A DNA stretch of 64,000 nt. Origin: GCA-2705995 sp965661625 (GTDB lineage: Bacteria > Bacteroidota > Bacteroidia > Flavobacteriales_G > Salibacteraceae). Location: positions 62,001-126,000 of the forward strand of contig CBFIEM010000007.1 of NCBI GenBank assembly GCA_965661625.1, in the 5' to 3' direction. Position 1 is the first letter of the stretch, and each line of letters starts with the position of its first letter. Below the pieces are notes generated by a model that saw only the letters and a list, made by a program, of their open reading frames with translations, made no database searches and was not told the DNA's origin. A program made the translations under genes and the position numbers. Below are positions 17,867-27,139 of the stretch, piece after piece.

Positions 17867-18469
17867 CTATTTAATAGCTGCTTTGAGCGCTGAGTTACCT
17901 GAATCTTCGCTTGTTACAAGCCATGCAGTTTCAGTGTTGATATCCAACTTATAGGTTTGTTCTTGATCTTGGCTAGCCATAGAAATTGTAGCTAGGTTGT
18001 CTTCAATTCCAAGCACATCGATCGTAGTTGTAACCACGTCATTTTTAGAAATTTCCCAACGCTGTTCACTTGGTAAGTAATTCATTTTGGTAGTTTCACC
18101 AGCATTACGGCCATCTACAGCGGTAATTTCCATTTGGTTTTGAGTGGCTTCCATACGGTAAGTAACGCCATCTTTACCTGTTACCAATTGCTGCTCATAG
18201 TCACCTTCGTTCATTGAAACAGGATTGCTTCCTGACCAAAACTCGATGGTATTTAGAATAACGCCATCTATGAACAAGGTAATTCCATAAACAGGAATCA
18301 CAACGGCAAAAATTAAGAACACAATTTCAGTTGCAACATTGCTACCCAATGAGGTATTCCATTTGTATAGCTTATTGGTAAGTTTAAATGGTCCGTAACA
18401 GCTTGGAAGGCTGATTGAACAACATGCAATAACTCCTGCAAGGGTAAAGGTAGAAATTCTCTTTTTCAT
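17867..18469 (-). CDS. DUF3332 family membrane lipoprotein
   Basis: From ATG 18469 the protein is 200 aa. It begins with a signal-type segment (ISTFTLAGVIACCSISLPSC) followed by YGPFKLTNKLYKWNTSLG, a hydrophobic helix (IVFLIFAVVIPVYGITLFIDGVI) and NTIEFWSGSNPV, which is the DUF3332 signature. The C-terminal part is soluble and beta-rich. The cysteine after SLPS suggests lipid attachment. A frame from 18499 would overlap the upstream DUF3276 gene and add a basic, non-signal tail; I consider the shorter start correct. Function unknown. Confidence 0.8.
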   Translation of the reverse strand: MKKRISTFTLAGVIACCSISLPSCYGPFKLTNKLYKWNTSLGSNVATEIVFLIFAVVIPVYGITLFIDGVILNTIEFWSGSNPVSMNEGDYEQQLVTGKDGVTYRMEATQNQMEITAVDGRNAGETTKMNYLPSEQRWEISKNDVVTTTIDVLGIEDNLATISMASQDQEQTYKLDINTETAWLVTSEDSGNSALKAAIK

Positions 18470-18485
18470 GATTTTTTTTAATGAT

Positions 18486-18830
18486 TTACGACTGCTCACT
18501 ATCTAGGTCTTCAAATTTCAAATTACTAATTTCTGAGCTCATATTATCAGATGCTTCGCGATCTTTTTCATTCTTTAACTCAATTATTTTTTTGAATGAA
18601 TCTGAGAGTGCTGATCCGAATTTTTCAAAGTCTTCTTTATAGAGGAAGATTTTATGCTTTCTGTATTCGAACGTACCATCATCTGCAAATTTCTTTTTGC
18701 TTTCAGTGATCGTCAAATAATAATCCTCGTTGCGTGTTGATCGAACATCGAAAAAGTATGTTCGCTTACCTGCCCGCACTACATTCGAATAAATTTCTTC
18801 CTGGTCGTGATATCCTTCTTTATTTTCCAT
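18486..18830 (-). CDS. DUF3276 / PUR-domain nucleic-acid-binding protein
   Basis: The 114-aa protein contains the PUR repeat pattern: EEIYSNVVRAGKRTYFFDVRS, DYYLTITESKKKF, then HKIFLYKEDFEKFGSALSD. PUR proteins of spirochaetes and Bacteroidota bind single-stranded DNA and RNA and can regulate genes; here the molecular role is inferred from the family. An acidic, charged tail follows. It lies 16 bases upstream of the DUF3332 start. Confidence 0.85.
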   Translation of the reverse strand: MENKEGYHDQEEIYSNVVRAGKRTYFFDVRSTRNEDYYLTITESKKKFADDGTFEYRKHKIFLYKEDFEKFGSALSDSFKKIIELKNEKDREASDNMSSEISNLKFEDLDSEQS

Positions 18831-18905
18831 TCCTCTTTTGTCAGGTTAACGATATAATTATTGAGTCTTCTCAAAATTATAAAAATGAATGAGTGTAGCT
18901 ATTGC

Positions 18906-20696
18906 TTAGTCGATTTGCTCTTCAAGAAGTTGCTGTTGGAAGAGATCGGCATAAATGCCTTTATGAGCAATGAGCTCAGCATGCGTTCCGGCTTCTGCTA
19001 TCTGACCATCATCCATTACTAAGATTTGATCGCAATGTTTTACTGTGCTTACGCGGTGGGCAATAATGAGCGTAGTTTTGCCCATCATGATCCGCTTCAA
19101 GTTTTGAATGATGCGTTCCTCTGTTTCTGTATCTACAGCAGAAAGACAATCATCGAAAATGAGGATTTTGGGATCGCGAAGGAGCGCTCGAGCAATTGAT
19201 ATACGCTGTTTTTGTCCTCCAGAAAGGGTAATGCCCCGCTCGCCAACACGTGTTTCAAAGCCCTGTGGGAACTCTTTGATGTTGTCATAAACTTGAGCAT
19301 CTTTCGCCGCTTGTTCAACGTGGTCAAGGTTTAGGGTGTCCTCGTACTCGCCAAAAGCGATGTTTTGTGCTATGGTATCGCTGAACAGAAAAATATCTTG
19401 AGGGACATATCCAATGCTGCTTCTCAAGTCGTCTAAGTTTAACTCTGAAATTGGATAGCCGTCAATACGGATGGTTCCGGTATCGGCATCAAACAAGCGG
19501 CCAATGAGGTTTGCTACAGTAGATTTTCCAGACCCCGTCCTTCCTAGCACAGCTACGGACTGGCCCCGAGGAATTTCAAACGTTACTCCTTTGAGTGCCC
19601 GAATGCCAGAATCTGGGTAGGTAAACGCTACATTTTCGAACGATATGGCACCATCAACGGGGGTGTGCTCTTGGGTATTGTTGATGATTTCGGGCTCAGT
19701 TTGCAAGAACTCATTGATGCGTTCTTGACTTGCAGCTGCGCGCTGAACAATGGAAGTTACCCAACCCAATGCAGCAACTGGCCAAGTAAGCATGTTTACA
19801 TAAATCACGAATTCAGCAATGTTTCCCGTGGTGATTTCTCCAGAAATTGCGAGCTTTCCACCTATGTAAATGGTGAGGATAGTACTGAAACCAATAAGCA
19901 GAATCATTAAAGGTTGAAAGAGTGCGTTCACCTTTACCAATTCCAAACTGGTATTCTTATAAGCTTCAGTCTCTCCTTGAAAAACCTCCTCGCGCTCAGC
20001 ATCGCGGTTGTAAGCCTTAAGCACCCGAATACCGCTGAACGCTTCCTGAGTAAATGTGCTAATCGCAGAGAGTTGGCGCTGAACCCGCTCACTTTTTACG
20101 TTAATAATATTACTGACATAATAGATCGAAACAGAAAGCAAGGGTAGCGGCATCAGTACATAAAACGTAAGCTTTGGATTTACTGAAAGCATTGTAGCGA
20201 TTACTAAAACAAACAACACGAGTAGGTTGAGGGAGTACATAATGGCTGGACCGAAATACATCCGAACTTTACTCACATCTTCACTGATTCGGTTCATTAA
20301 ATCGCCAGTGTTATTGCGCTTGTAAAAGGCGAGACTTAATGCTTGGTAATGCTCAAAAATCTCATTTTTCAAATCGTACTCAATGAGCCGACTCATAATA
20401 ATAACCGTTTGCCTCGTGAAGAAAAGGAATACGCCTTTAAGGAGTGCCATCAGAAGTACCATCCCACCGAACAACAAAAGTGTGGTGCTTAGGACCTCAA
20501 AAAAGGAAGCTTGTGCTTCAAAACCCTCCAATAATTGGTATTGAAAAATGGTTTGCTCAACTATGTCGAAGGCGTAGCGAATCAATTGTGCTGGAAAGAT
20601 TGCGAAAATGTTGGAGATCGTAATAAACACTATCCCAGTGATTAAACGCCACTTATATTTTACAAAGTACTTGTTGAGGTATTTAAGTGCTTTCAT
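18906..20696 (-). CDS. ABC exporter, transmembrane and ATPase domains fused (MsbA/multidrug type)
   Basis: The 596-aa half-transporter has six membrane helices in residues about 15-320 and an ABC domain from about 345. Walker A is GRTGSGKSTVANL, the signature is LSGGQKQRISIARALL and the H-loop His is in IIAHRVSTV. Walker B reads ILIFDDCLSAVD: the usual catalytic Glu is replaced by Asp, as in the degenerate sites of some heterodimeric exporters. It probably exports lipid or drug-like substrates, possibly as a homodimer. The gene is divergent from nusB. Confidence 0.88.
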   Translation of the reverse strand: MKALKYLNKYFVKYKWRLITGIVFITISNIFAIFPAQLIRYAFDIVEQTIFQYQLLEGFEAQASFFEVLSTTLLLFGGMVLLMALLKGVFLFFTRQTVIIMSRLIEYDLKNEIFEHYQALSLAFYKRNNTGDLMNRISEDVSKVRMYFGPAIMYSLNLLVLFVLVIATMLSVNPKLTFYVLMPLPLLSVSIYYVSNIINVKSERVQRQLSAISTFTQEAFSGIRVLKAYNRDAEREEVFQGETEAYKNTSLELVKVNALFQPLMILLIGFSTILTIYIGGKLAISGEITTGNIAEFVIYVNMLTWPVAALGWVTSIVQRAAASQERINEFLQTEPEIINNTQEHTPVDGAISFENVAFTYPDSGIRALKGVTFEIPRGQSVAVLGRTGSGKSTVANLIGRLFDADTGTIRIDGYPISELNLDDLRSSIGYVPQDIFLFSDTIAQNIAFGEYEDTLNLDHVEQAAKDAQVYDNIKEFPQGFETRVGERGITLSGGQKQRISIARALLRDPKILIFDDCLSAVDTETEERIIQNLKRIMMGKTTLIIAHRVSTVKHCDQILVMDDGQIAEAGTHAELIAHKGIYADLFQQQLLEEQID

Positions 20697-20735
20697 TTAC
20701 CCTTCCTTGCAAACCTGTGAAACGAATAAATTCGT

Positions 20736-20743
20736 TAGTTTTG
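20736..20743 (+). promoter_or_regulatory. TAnnTTTG promoter -7 element for the nusB operon
   Basis: The plus strand reads TAGTTTTG, 156 bases before the nusB ATG, implying a leader of about 150 nt. Motif match only. Confidence 0.4.
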
Positions 20744-20809
20744 CCGCCGTTCTCAGACAGCGAATGACGAACAAAAGTACAACGAAATGCATGGTTCTAC
20801 TAATAAATT

Positions 20810-20847
20810 GTTCTTTCACTTCTTTACCCAATTGGGCAAGAAAGAAC
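20810..20847 (+). other. Hairpin in the nusB leader
   Basis: The leader contains a strong inverted repeat centred on CCCAATTGGG, with outer complementary arms TTCTT / AAGAA (one-sided bulges) and GTTCTTTC / GAAAGAAC further out. No T-run follows, so it is not an intrinsic terminator. It lies about 50 bases before the nusB start. Confidence 0.4.
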
Positions 20848-20899
20848 CAAGCAGATGTTGATTGAATTGGCTGTTTGATGGATACGAATAAAATTGCTC

Positions 20900-21856
20900 A
20901 TGCAGGGAATATTAAATAGAAGGTATTTACGCGTAAAGGTTTTTCAAGCATTGTATGCTTACCATCAGTCCAATAAAGAGTTGGATGTGGTTGAGAAGAA
21001 TATGTTGAAAAGCATAAACCAGAGTTTCGACTTGCTGCTATATGAGCTTGCTCTCATTTTAGAGGTTGTTGAGATGGCTCGCCGCAATATGGAGCAAAAT
21101 AAGGGTAAACAGCTTCCAACGGATGCTGACTTGAATCCAAATTTGCGTTTCGTAAATAACAAGCTGATAGCCATTCTGGAATCCAATGAACAATTGAGTC
21201 GTGCTTTTGATAGGCGGAAAATCAATTGGGCAATGGAGTCGGATAATGTCAAGAAACTCTGGCGAAAAATTAGAGACTCCAAGCAATACCTTGCTTACAT
21301 GGAGTCAAGCGAGAACAGCTTTGAGGCAGATAAGAACGTCATTGTTCAATTGTTCAAACTCCACATTGCAGAATACGAACCACTGCATCATTACTTGGAA
21401 GATCAAAGCATCTACTGGTTAGATGATCTGCGTATTATTTGTGCTAATGTGGTGAAGCTTATCGAAGAGATTCCAGCAAATTCTACTCCAGTAGCTGAAA
21501 TTTTACCATCGCTATACAAGGACGAGGCGGATGACATTCGGTTTGTGAAAGACCTGCTCCGCAAATCCGTATTGAAGGATGAAGATTATGCCAAATACAT
21601 TGAGGATAAAACGGTAAACTGGGAGGTTGACCGCATTGTAAAGCTCGATGTTATTTTGATGAAAATGGCGCTTGTTGAATTACTTGATATGCCATCTATT
21701 CCCGTTAAAGTTACGTTGAACGAATACATTGAATTGGCAAAGAATTACAGTACACCAAACAGCAAAAATTTCATCAACGGAATTTTAGACAAATTGGTAG
21801 CTGAATTTAAGTCCAATGGAAAATTAGTAAAAACCGGTCGCGGATTAATTGAATAA
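20900..21856 (+). CDS. nusB: Transcription antitermination factor NusB
   Basis: The 318-aa protein begins LNRRYLRVKVFQALYAYHQS, the NusB N-terminal RNA-binding segment. It ends with the conserved VDRIVKLDVILMKMALVELLD, KVTLNEYIELAKNYSTPNSKNFINGILDKL. It is about twice the length of E. coli NusB; the long middle insert is usual in Bacteroidota. NusB binds boxA RNA with NusE in rRNA antitermination. The ATG at 20900 is used; a TTG two codons earlier is the only longer option. It heads the DUF1573-yajC-YbbR-coaE run, with a 2-base gap to the next gene. Confidence 0.93.
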   Translation: MQGILNRRYLRVKVFQALYAYHQSNKELDVVEKNMLKSINQSFDLLLYELALILEVVEMARRNMEQNKGKQLPTDADLNPNLRFVNNKLIAILESNEQLSRAFDRRKINWAMESDNVKKLWRKIRDSKQYLAYMESSENSFEADKNVIVQLFKLHIAEYEPLHHYLEDQSIYWLDDLRIICANVVKLIEEIPANSTPVAEILPSLYKDEADDIRFVKDLLRKSVLKDEDYAKYIEDKTVNWEVDRIVKLDVILMKMALVELLDMPSIPVKVTLNEYIELAKNYSTPNSKNFINGILDKLVAEFKSNGKLVKTGRGLIE

Positions 21857-21858
21857 AT

Positions 21859-22314
21859 ATGAAGAAACTAGCAATACTTCTGGGATGTATAGGAATGATT
21901 TTAGGAGGCTGTAATGCGCCTAGCGAAAAGTTAGATCCCGCTATTGTAAACAACCCCAAATCGGCATCAGGCGAGGACAAAGGCGGAATTGCAATTTTAA
22001 AATTTGACACAGTGCTTCAGTCTTTTGGAACAATTACGCAAGGCGAGGAAGCCGAAATGATGTTCGCATTTACCAATACAGGTGATGCTCCTTTAATCAT
22101 TAGTTCTGCACGAGGATCATGCGGATGCACCGTGCCTGAGTGGCCTAAAGATCCCGTAGCTCCTGGACAATCTGGAAATATTAAAGTGGTTTTCAGTTCA
22201 GAGGGGAAAAAAGGAACTCAGCATAAAAAAGTTTACATCGTGGCAAATACAGACCCATCAACCAATGTGGTTGCAATTAAAGGAGAGGTAATAGCCCCAA
22301 CATCAACCAATTAA
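21859..22314 (+). CDS. DUF1573 lipoprotein
   Basis: The 151-aa product has a lipoprotein signal (LLGCIGMILGGC, lipidated Cys18). One DUF1573 immunoglobulin-like domain follows: FGTITQGEEAEMMFAFTNTGDAPL, then SARGSCGCTVPEWP with the conserved double cysteine. Its function is not established. It sits between nusB and yajC, an arrangement common in Bacteroidota, which suggests an envelope role linked with secretion or protein folding (inference). Confidence 0.88.
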   Translation: MKKLAILLGCIGMILGGCNAPSEKLDPAIVNNPKSASGEDKGGIAILKFDTVLQSFGTITQGEEAEMMFAFTNTGDAPLIISSARGSCGCTVPEWPKDPVAPGQSGNIKVVFSSEGKKGTQHKKVYIVANTDPSTNVVAIKGEVIAPTSTN

Positions 22315-22328
22315 TACAAACAGAAATT

Positions 22329-22667
22329 ATGACAAGTGCAACTATTCTAGCAATGATGGGCGGAGAAGGCGGAGGTTTAGAGAGCTTCTTGCCATTGGTT
22401 CTAATCATGATCGTATTTTATTTCTTCATGATTCGTCCGCAGATGAAAAAGGCCAAGGAGGCCAAAAAATTTAGGGAATCCCTAAAAAAAGGAGATAAAG
22501 TAATTACCATAGGTGGCGTTCATGGCAAAATTGTTGAATTCCGAGATGGAGCTGTAATAATAGAGTCTGATGGTAAAACTAAACTCAAAATTGAACGCTC
22601 TGCAATTTCTCCTGAGTTCACCAATGGCACAGGGAAATCTGAATTGGCTGAGACAGCCAATAAATAA
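22329..22667 (+). CDS. yajC: Preprotein translocase accessory subunit YajC
   Basis: The 112-aa protein has one N-terminal membrane helix (LVLIMIVFYFFMI) followed directly by RPQMKKAKEAKKFRESLKKGDKVITIGGVHGKI, the YajC signature, and a charged tail. It works with SecDF at the Sec translocon. It is 14 bases after the DUF1573 lipoprotein. Confidence 0.95.
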   Translation: MTSATILAMMGGEGGGLESFLPLVLIMIVFYFFMIRPQMKKAKEAKKFRESLKKGDKVITIGGVHGKIVEFRDGAVIIESDGKTKLKIERSAISPEFTNGTGKSELAETANK

Positions 22668-22681
22668 GTTATCTTCTGTAG

Positions 22682-23680
22682 GTGAAGTCCTTATCAACAT
22701 ACCTACAAAAAATCATTCAAGGCTTGCGGTTTCGTGAAAATCGCAAGCTTTATTTGTTTCTTACTTGTATAGCGCTATCAGCTGGCTTTTGGCTATTGAA
22801 TGCGCTCACTAAGAGCTACGATGTTTCGGTTTCTATCCCAGTAGCCTATGCGAACCTACCCAACGATGTGGTAATTGTGAATCAATTACCGGAAGCTCTG
22901 ACATGCAATGTTAATGGGGAGGGGTTTAGCTTAATTGGTGCAGATCCGATGGAAGACGGTGATTCTTTTCGGGTTGATTTAAGCAGTGTTCAGTGGACGG
23001 GAAGTATGAGCAGGTTTAAAACAGCCTTTCCTACGCGAGGTGTTGTGAGGGTTGTACAAGAAGCTTTTGGAACAGACGTCCGTATTCTACGCATGTCGCA
23101 AGATAGCATTGGGATAATTGCTGAACGGCTCGATAAACGCACACTTGCAGTACAACCTATTATTCAGCCTCAGTTCTCCGAAGAGTATACCTATAAAGTA
23201 AGTCCAAGTTGGAATCCAACTTCCCTCGAAGTTACAGGGCCAACATCAGTGCTCAGTGGAAGAGATACCCTGTATACCATACCAATAGCAATTGATAGCT
23301 TGGAAGGACCGCAGCAGGTTGAGGTTGTCCTAGACAAACCTCATGCTTCCGTTAGGATGGAAACGCATGCGGTGAGCCTCAGCTATGAATTGGAGCGCGT
23401 AACTCAAAAGGTTGTTTCAGTACCCATTCGTTTGGTAAATGTGCCGAAACACTTACAAGTTCAAGTTTATCCACGCGATGTTCAAGTAACCCTAACGTGC
23501 GGATTGAGTAAGTTCGAATCGCTAGGGGCAACATCAGTTGTGGCTAAAGTTGACTGCAGTCAGGTTGAAAAACGTCCAGCCCGTTTATCTGTTCGTGTCA
23601 GTTCGCGAAAGCCCGGTGTTGATGTGCGATTGATAGACCCCCAGCGAGTTGAATACATTTTGAGAACAATAGCACCATGA
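22682..23680 (+). CDS. YbbR-like domain membrane protein
   Basis: The 332-aa protein starts at GTG 22682 and has one N-terminal membrane helix (LYLFLTCIALSAGFWLLNAL). YbbR-type beta repeats follow, with the pattern VEVTGP (here SLEVTGPTSVL) and VVSVPIRLVN typical of the family. In Firmicutes, YbbR (CdaR) regulates a diadenylate cyclase; no such cyclase gene is in this window. Its stop overlaps the coaE start (ATGA, 23677-23680). Confidence 0.8.
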   Translation: MKSLSTYLQKIIQGLRFRENRKLYLFLTCIALSAGFWLLNALTKSYDVSVSIPVAYANLPNDVVIVNQLPEALTCNVNGEGFSLIGADPMEDGDSFRVDLSSVQWTGSMSRFKTAFPTRGVVRVVQEAFGTDVRILRMSQDSIGIIAERLDKRTLAVQPIIQPQFSEEYTYKVSPSWNPTSLEVTGPTSVLSGRDTLYTIPIAIDSLEGPQQVEVVLDKPHASVRMETHAVSLSYELERVTQKVVSVPIRLVNVPKHLQVQVYPRDVQVTLTCGLSKFESLGATSVVAKVDCSQVEKRPARLSVRVSSRKPGVDVRLIDPQRVEYILRTIAP

Positions 23681-24273
23681 TTGTAGGATTAACAGGGGGA
23701 ATAGGAGCAGGAAAGACTACCGTTGCAAAGCTGTTTGAATCACTGCATATTCCGATATACTATGCAGATGTTCGTGCTAAAGCACTCTACACAGAAGATC
23801 CTAGCTTGAAATTGGCAGTGATTGATTTAGTGGGGGAGCGAGCCTATTTATCCGATGGAAGCCTCGATCGATCTTTTTTAGCGGCCCAAGTATTTTCAGA
23901 TAAACACCTACTTGACGGGTTGAATGGGTTGGTACATCCTGCAGTAGCAAGGGATTTTGAAAAATGGTACGAGAAGCATCAAAAGGCACCTTATGTATTG
24001 CGTGAAGCTGCCATTTTGTTTGAGTCAGGTGCTTACCGCGACTGCTCCTTCGTTATTAATGTAAGTGCTCCCGTTGATGTGCGTATCCAACGCGTAATTG
24101 TTCGGGATAATAGTGAGGCAGAGGCAGTGAAAGAGCGCATGGCAAATCAATGGACGGAAGAACAGCGACTCATGCATGCTGATTTTGTGATTCATAATGA
24201 TGGGTCGGAATCACTGATAGAGCAAGTTCTTGAAATCCATCGCACACTTCTAGTCTCGGCCGCTCAGAAATAA
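23677..24273 (+). CDS. coaE: Dephospho-CoA kinase
   Basis: The 198-aa enzyme catalyses the last step of coenzyme A synthesis. The P-loop GLTGGIGAGKTT is at the N-terminus. The YADVRAKALY segment, HPAV (LVHPAVARDF) and ILFESGAYRDC segments match the family, and RVIVRDNSEAEAVKERMANQW forms the lid. It overlaps the YbbR gene by 4 bp, implying coupled translation. Confidence 0.96.
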   Translation: MIVGLTGGIGAGKTTVAKLFESLHIPIYYADVRAKALYTEDPSLKLAVIDLVGERAYLSDGSLDRSFLAAQVFSDKHLLDGLNGLVHPAVARDFEKWYEKHQKAPYVLREAAILFESGAYRDCSFVINVSAPVDVRIQRVIVRDNSEAEAVKERMANQWTEEQRLMHADFVIHNDGSESLIEQVLEIHRTLLVSAAQK

Positions 24274-24287
24274 ATACCTTCATAGTT

Positions 24288-25793
24288 ATGAAACTGTTAG
24301 ATGCAGAACAGATGCGTGCGGCGGATGGTGCAACCATAACGCATGAAGGAATTTCACCGGTTGAATTAATGGAGCGTGCAGCAAGAAGAGCGCTGGCTAA
24401 AATGATTCCCTTTCTTCAAAAGGATCAATTAATTCATGTGATTTGTGGAACGGGAAACAATGGTGGAGATGGGTTCGCAATAGCGCGGTTACTTCATGAA
24501 AGGGGCTATACGGTACATGCATACTTGGTGAAACTGAGTGAACAATGCAGTGCAGATTGCAAGGAGAATATGGCGCGATTTCGCGCACAACAAGGAGTCA
24601 TGTCATTATGCACCGCTCAAGACGCGTTAGCTTTACCTGATGGAGCATGTATCATAGACGCGTTGTTTGGGATGGGCTTGAATAGACCAATTACCGATTG
24701 GTTAGCTCAATTGGTAGCGCACATGAATGAACAGGCTGGAGTTATACTTTCAGTTGATATGCCATCTGGCTTGGGTCCAATTCCGGATGATACGGAAGGG
24801 GCTATGGTGCGCGCAACACATACGTTTACTTTTCAACTTCCAAAAGCTTCATTCTTTTTTAGATCTACTCATGCTGTTGTTGGGAAATACCACGTTGTAG
24901 ACATCGGTCTGGATAAGGACTTTTTGCAACGCGTAAAACCAAGATTTCACCTGCTAACTGTTGATGAACTGCGTGAAAGCGTACTTTCTCGGTCAACTTT
25001 TGATCACAAGGGAAGTTTTGGAACAGCCTTGCTTTCAGTTGGAAGTAGCGGGATGATTGGTGCAGCACAACTCGCTGCACGTGGAGCACTACTAGGCGGG
25101 ATAGGCCGCCTAAAGGTTCATGTCCCTAGTTGTGGCGAAATACCCTTACAAACACGGGTTCCTGAAGCAATGGTAGTTTGTGATTCAGAAACTGATTACC
25201 TGTCAGATCAGTTAGATTTTAAGGATTTTCAAGCGGTTGGAATGGGTCCCGGTTGTGGCAGTCATTCAAAAACAAAAGCAATGGTAGTACATGCGATTAA
25301 CCAGTCGGTACCATTGGTTCTCGATGCAGATGCTTTGAATGTTTTGGATGACCTGAGTGTTTTAAACCGCAATGCGACTTCCATTATAACCCCACATCCT
25401 GGAGAGTGGGAGCGATTGTCTGGCGTTTCGGCCTCTGATGACGTAGGGCAACTTAACGCTGCAATAAAAGCGGCAACAGATCATAACTTACACCTTATTC
25501 TTAAAGGGGCTTATACCCGTATAATTGCCCCAAATGGAACTGTTTGGTTTAACCAAACGGGTAATCCGGGAATGGCAGTTGGGGGAAGTGGAGATGTGCT
25601 TTTGGGTCTAGTAACTGGGTTATTAGCACGAGGTTATTTACCGTTGGACGCTTGTAAGCTAGGAGTAGCAATGCACGGATGGGCTGCCGATTTCGGTGTG
25701 AAACAGGTGGGAGAGGAGGCCTTGTCAGCGCAGCACATCTTAGATTATATTCCAAAAGTATGGCTAGCGCTTACCCAAAAAATAAATAAGTAA
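24288..25793 (+). CDS. nnr: Bifunctional NAD(P)H-hydrate epimerase / ADP-dependent dehydratase
   Basis: The 501-aa repair enzyme corrects hydrated NADH and NADPH. The N-terminal epimerase domain (about 1-215) has GTGNNGGDGFAIARLL. The C-terminal dehydratase domain has HKGSFGTALLSVGSSGM, TPHPGEWERL, LKGAYTRI and VGGSGDVLLGLVTGLLARG. Both activities look intact. It follows coaE by 14 bases, and its last 23 bp overlap the 3' end of the facing SpmA/B-like gene. Confidence 0.95.
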   Translation: MKLLDAEQMRAADGATITHEGISPVELMERAARRALAKMIPFLQKDQLIHVICGTGNNGGDGFAIARLLHERGYTVHAYLVKLSEQCSADCKENMARFRAQQGVMSLCTAQDALALPDGACIIDALFGMGLNRPITDWLAQLVAHMNEQAGVILSVDMPSGLGPIPDDTEGAMVRATHTFTFQLPKASFFFRSTHAVVGKYHVVDIGLDKDFLQRVKPRFHLLTVDELRESVLSRSTFDHKGSFGTALLSVGSSGMIGAAQLAARGALLGGIGRLKVHVPSCGEIPLQTRVPEAMVVCDSETDYLSDQLDFKDFQAVGMGPGCGSHSKTKAMVVHAINQSVPLVLDADALNVLDDLSVLNRNATSIITPHPGEWERLSGVSASDDVGQLNAAIKAATDHNLHLILKGAYTRIIAPNGTVWFNQTGNPGMAVGGSGDVLLGLVTGLLARGYLPLDACKLGVAMHGWAADFGVKQVGEEALSAQHILDYIPKVWLALTQKINK

Positions 25794-27057
25794 CAGCTAT
25801 AGCCGCCAAAATGCCAACCACATCAGCAAAAATTCCTGCGGCCGCCGCATAGCGTGTATTGCTGATTTTTACGGCACCAAAGTATACCGCTAAAACGTAG
25901 AATGTTGTTTCCGTAGAACCTTGAAAAACAGAGGACAATCGGCCGGCAAAAGAGTCTGCACCAAAATGGTCCATGGTTTCTACCATCATTCCGCGCGCGC
26001 CGCTTCCACTCAGGGGTTTCATCAATGCCGTAGGTAACCCATCAACGAATGCAGTGTCCATGCCAAACGCTCCAACGCCCATGGCTAGCATATCGGTAAT
26101 AAGGTCTAACGTGCCTGATGCCCTAAAAACGCCTATAGCAACAAGCATTGCTACGAGGTATGGAATAATATTAATTGCTACTTGAAACCCCTCTTTTGCA
26201 CCTTCGATAAATGCATCATAGACGTTTATTTTCTTTCGCACTGCCAAGTACATGAAGAGGCATATTACTGCGATAAGAATACCATTGCCAACGGTGCTGC
26301 TTATGAACGAAACCGTTGCTTGGTCTGCCTGAGAGAAACCATAGAGCATGAGTAAAATGAGGGCGGTAATGCCGCCAATTACGCCAAAAATTGCACGGTT
26401 GAAGAGGTTGATTTTCTGTCGGATTGCAACAAATATTAGCCCGGCGAGCGTAGCAAAGAAAGTGGCAATGAGTATGGGGAGAAATACATCTGTTGGGTTT
26501 TCAGCCCCCGCAGCGGCCCGTAATCCCATCACCGATACTGGAATAAGGGTTAGGCCGCTAGTGTTAAGAACCAAGAACATAATCATTGGGTCTGACGCCG
26601 TTGATTTTTCCTTATTCGTTGCTTGAAGGTCGCTCATTGCTTTTAGGCCCAGTGGTGTAGCGGCATTGTCTAACCCCAGCATGTTAGCAGCAAAATTCAT
26701 CATCATACTGCCCATAGCTGGATGATTTGCTGGAATGGCGGGAAAAAGTTTTTTGAAAATAGGGCTTACAATTTTAGTGAGGCTAGCAACAGCTCCACCA
26801 TGCTCACCAATTTTTAAAATGCCGAGCCAGAGTGCCATGATTCCAATGAGGTAAACGGCTATTTCAACCGAAGTTGATGCCATTTGAAACGTGCTGTCAA
26901 CCATTTCGGAAAACACATTTCCGTCGGCCTCAGTAAAAACAAAACCGGTAGCCGACTGTACCGAATCTCGGAACAAGTAGCCGATTAGCCGCAAGAGTGC
27001 AACTGCAAAGCTAACAAGGAAAAAACCTACGAAAATGTAATTTAACGCCATCTTCAA
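25771..27057 (-). CDS. SpmA/SpmB-like nucleoside-recognition (Gate) domain membrane protein
   Basis: The 428-aa protein is a fusion of two Gate-type membrane modules that are separate SpmA and SpmB proteins in spore formers. The first contains GIMALWLGILKIGEHGG and FAANMLGLDNAATPLG. The second contains IIPYLVAMLVAIGVFRASG and LPTALMKPLSGSGARG. About ten hydrophobic segments are visible. It is presumably an inner-membrane transporter of unknown substrate; no sporulation is implied in this lineage. Its end overlaps the nnr gene by 23 bp. Confidence 0.85.
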   Translation of the reverse strand: MKMALNYIFVGFFLVSFAVALLRLIGYLFRDSVQSATGFVFTEADGNVFSEMVDSTFQMASTSVEIAVYLIGIMALWLGILKIGEHGGAVASLTKIVSPIFKKLFPAIPANHPAMGSMMMNFAANMLGLDNAATPLGLKAMSDLQATNKEKSTASDPMIMFLVLNTSGLTLIPVSVMGLRAAAGAENPTDVFLPILIATFFATLAGLIFVAIRQKINLFNRAIFGVIGGITALILLMLYGFSQADQATVSFISSTVGNGILIAVICLFMYLAVRKKINVYDAFIEGAKEGFQVAINIIPYLVAMLVAIGVFRASGTLDLITDMLAMGVGAFGMDTAFVDGLPTALMKPLSGSGARGMMVETMDHFGADSFAGRLSSVFQGSTETTFYVLAVYFGAVKISNTRYAAAAGIFADVVGILAAIAVTYLFFG

Positions 27058-27090
27058 ACCAAATTAGACAATCTACCACACAGCATACCT

Positions 27091-27098
27091 TACTTTTG
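27091..27098 (+). promoter_or_regulatory. TAnnTTTG promoter -7 element for the PafA-like phosphatase
   Basis: The plus strand reads TACTTTTG, 42 bases before the ATG at 27140. Motif match only. Confidence 0.5.
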
Positions 27099-27139
27099 TA
27101 CGAAATGTCACCAGTGCGGTGTTTATAACCTCAAGGATT

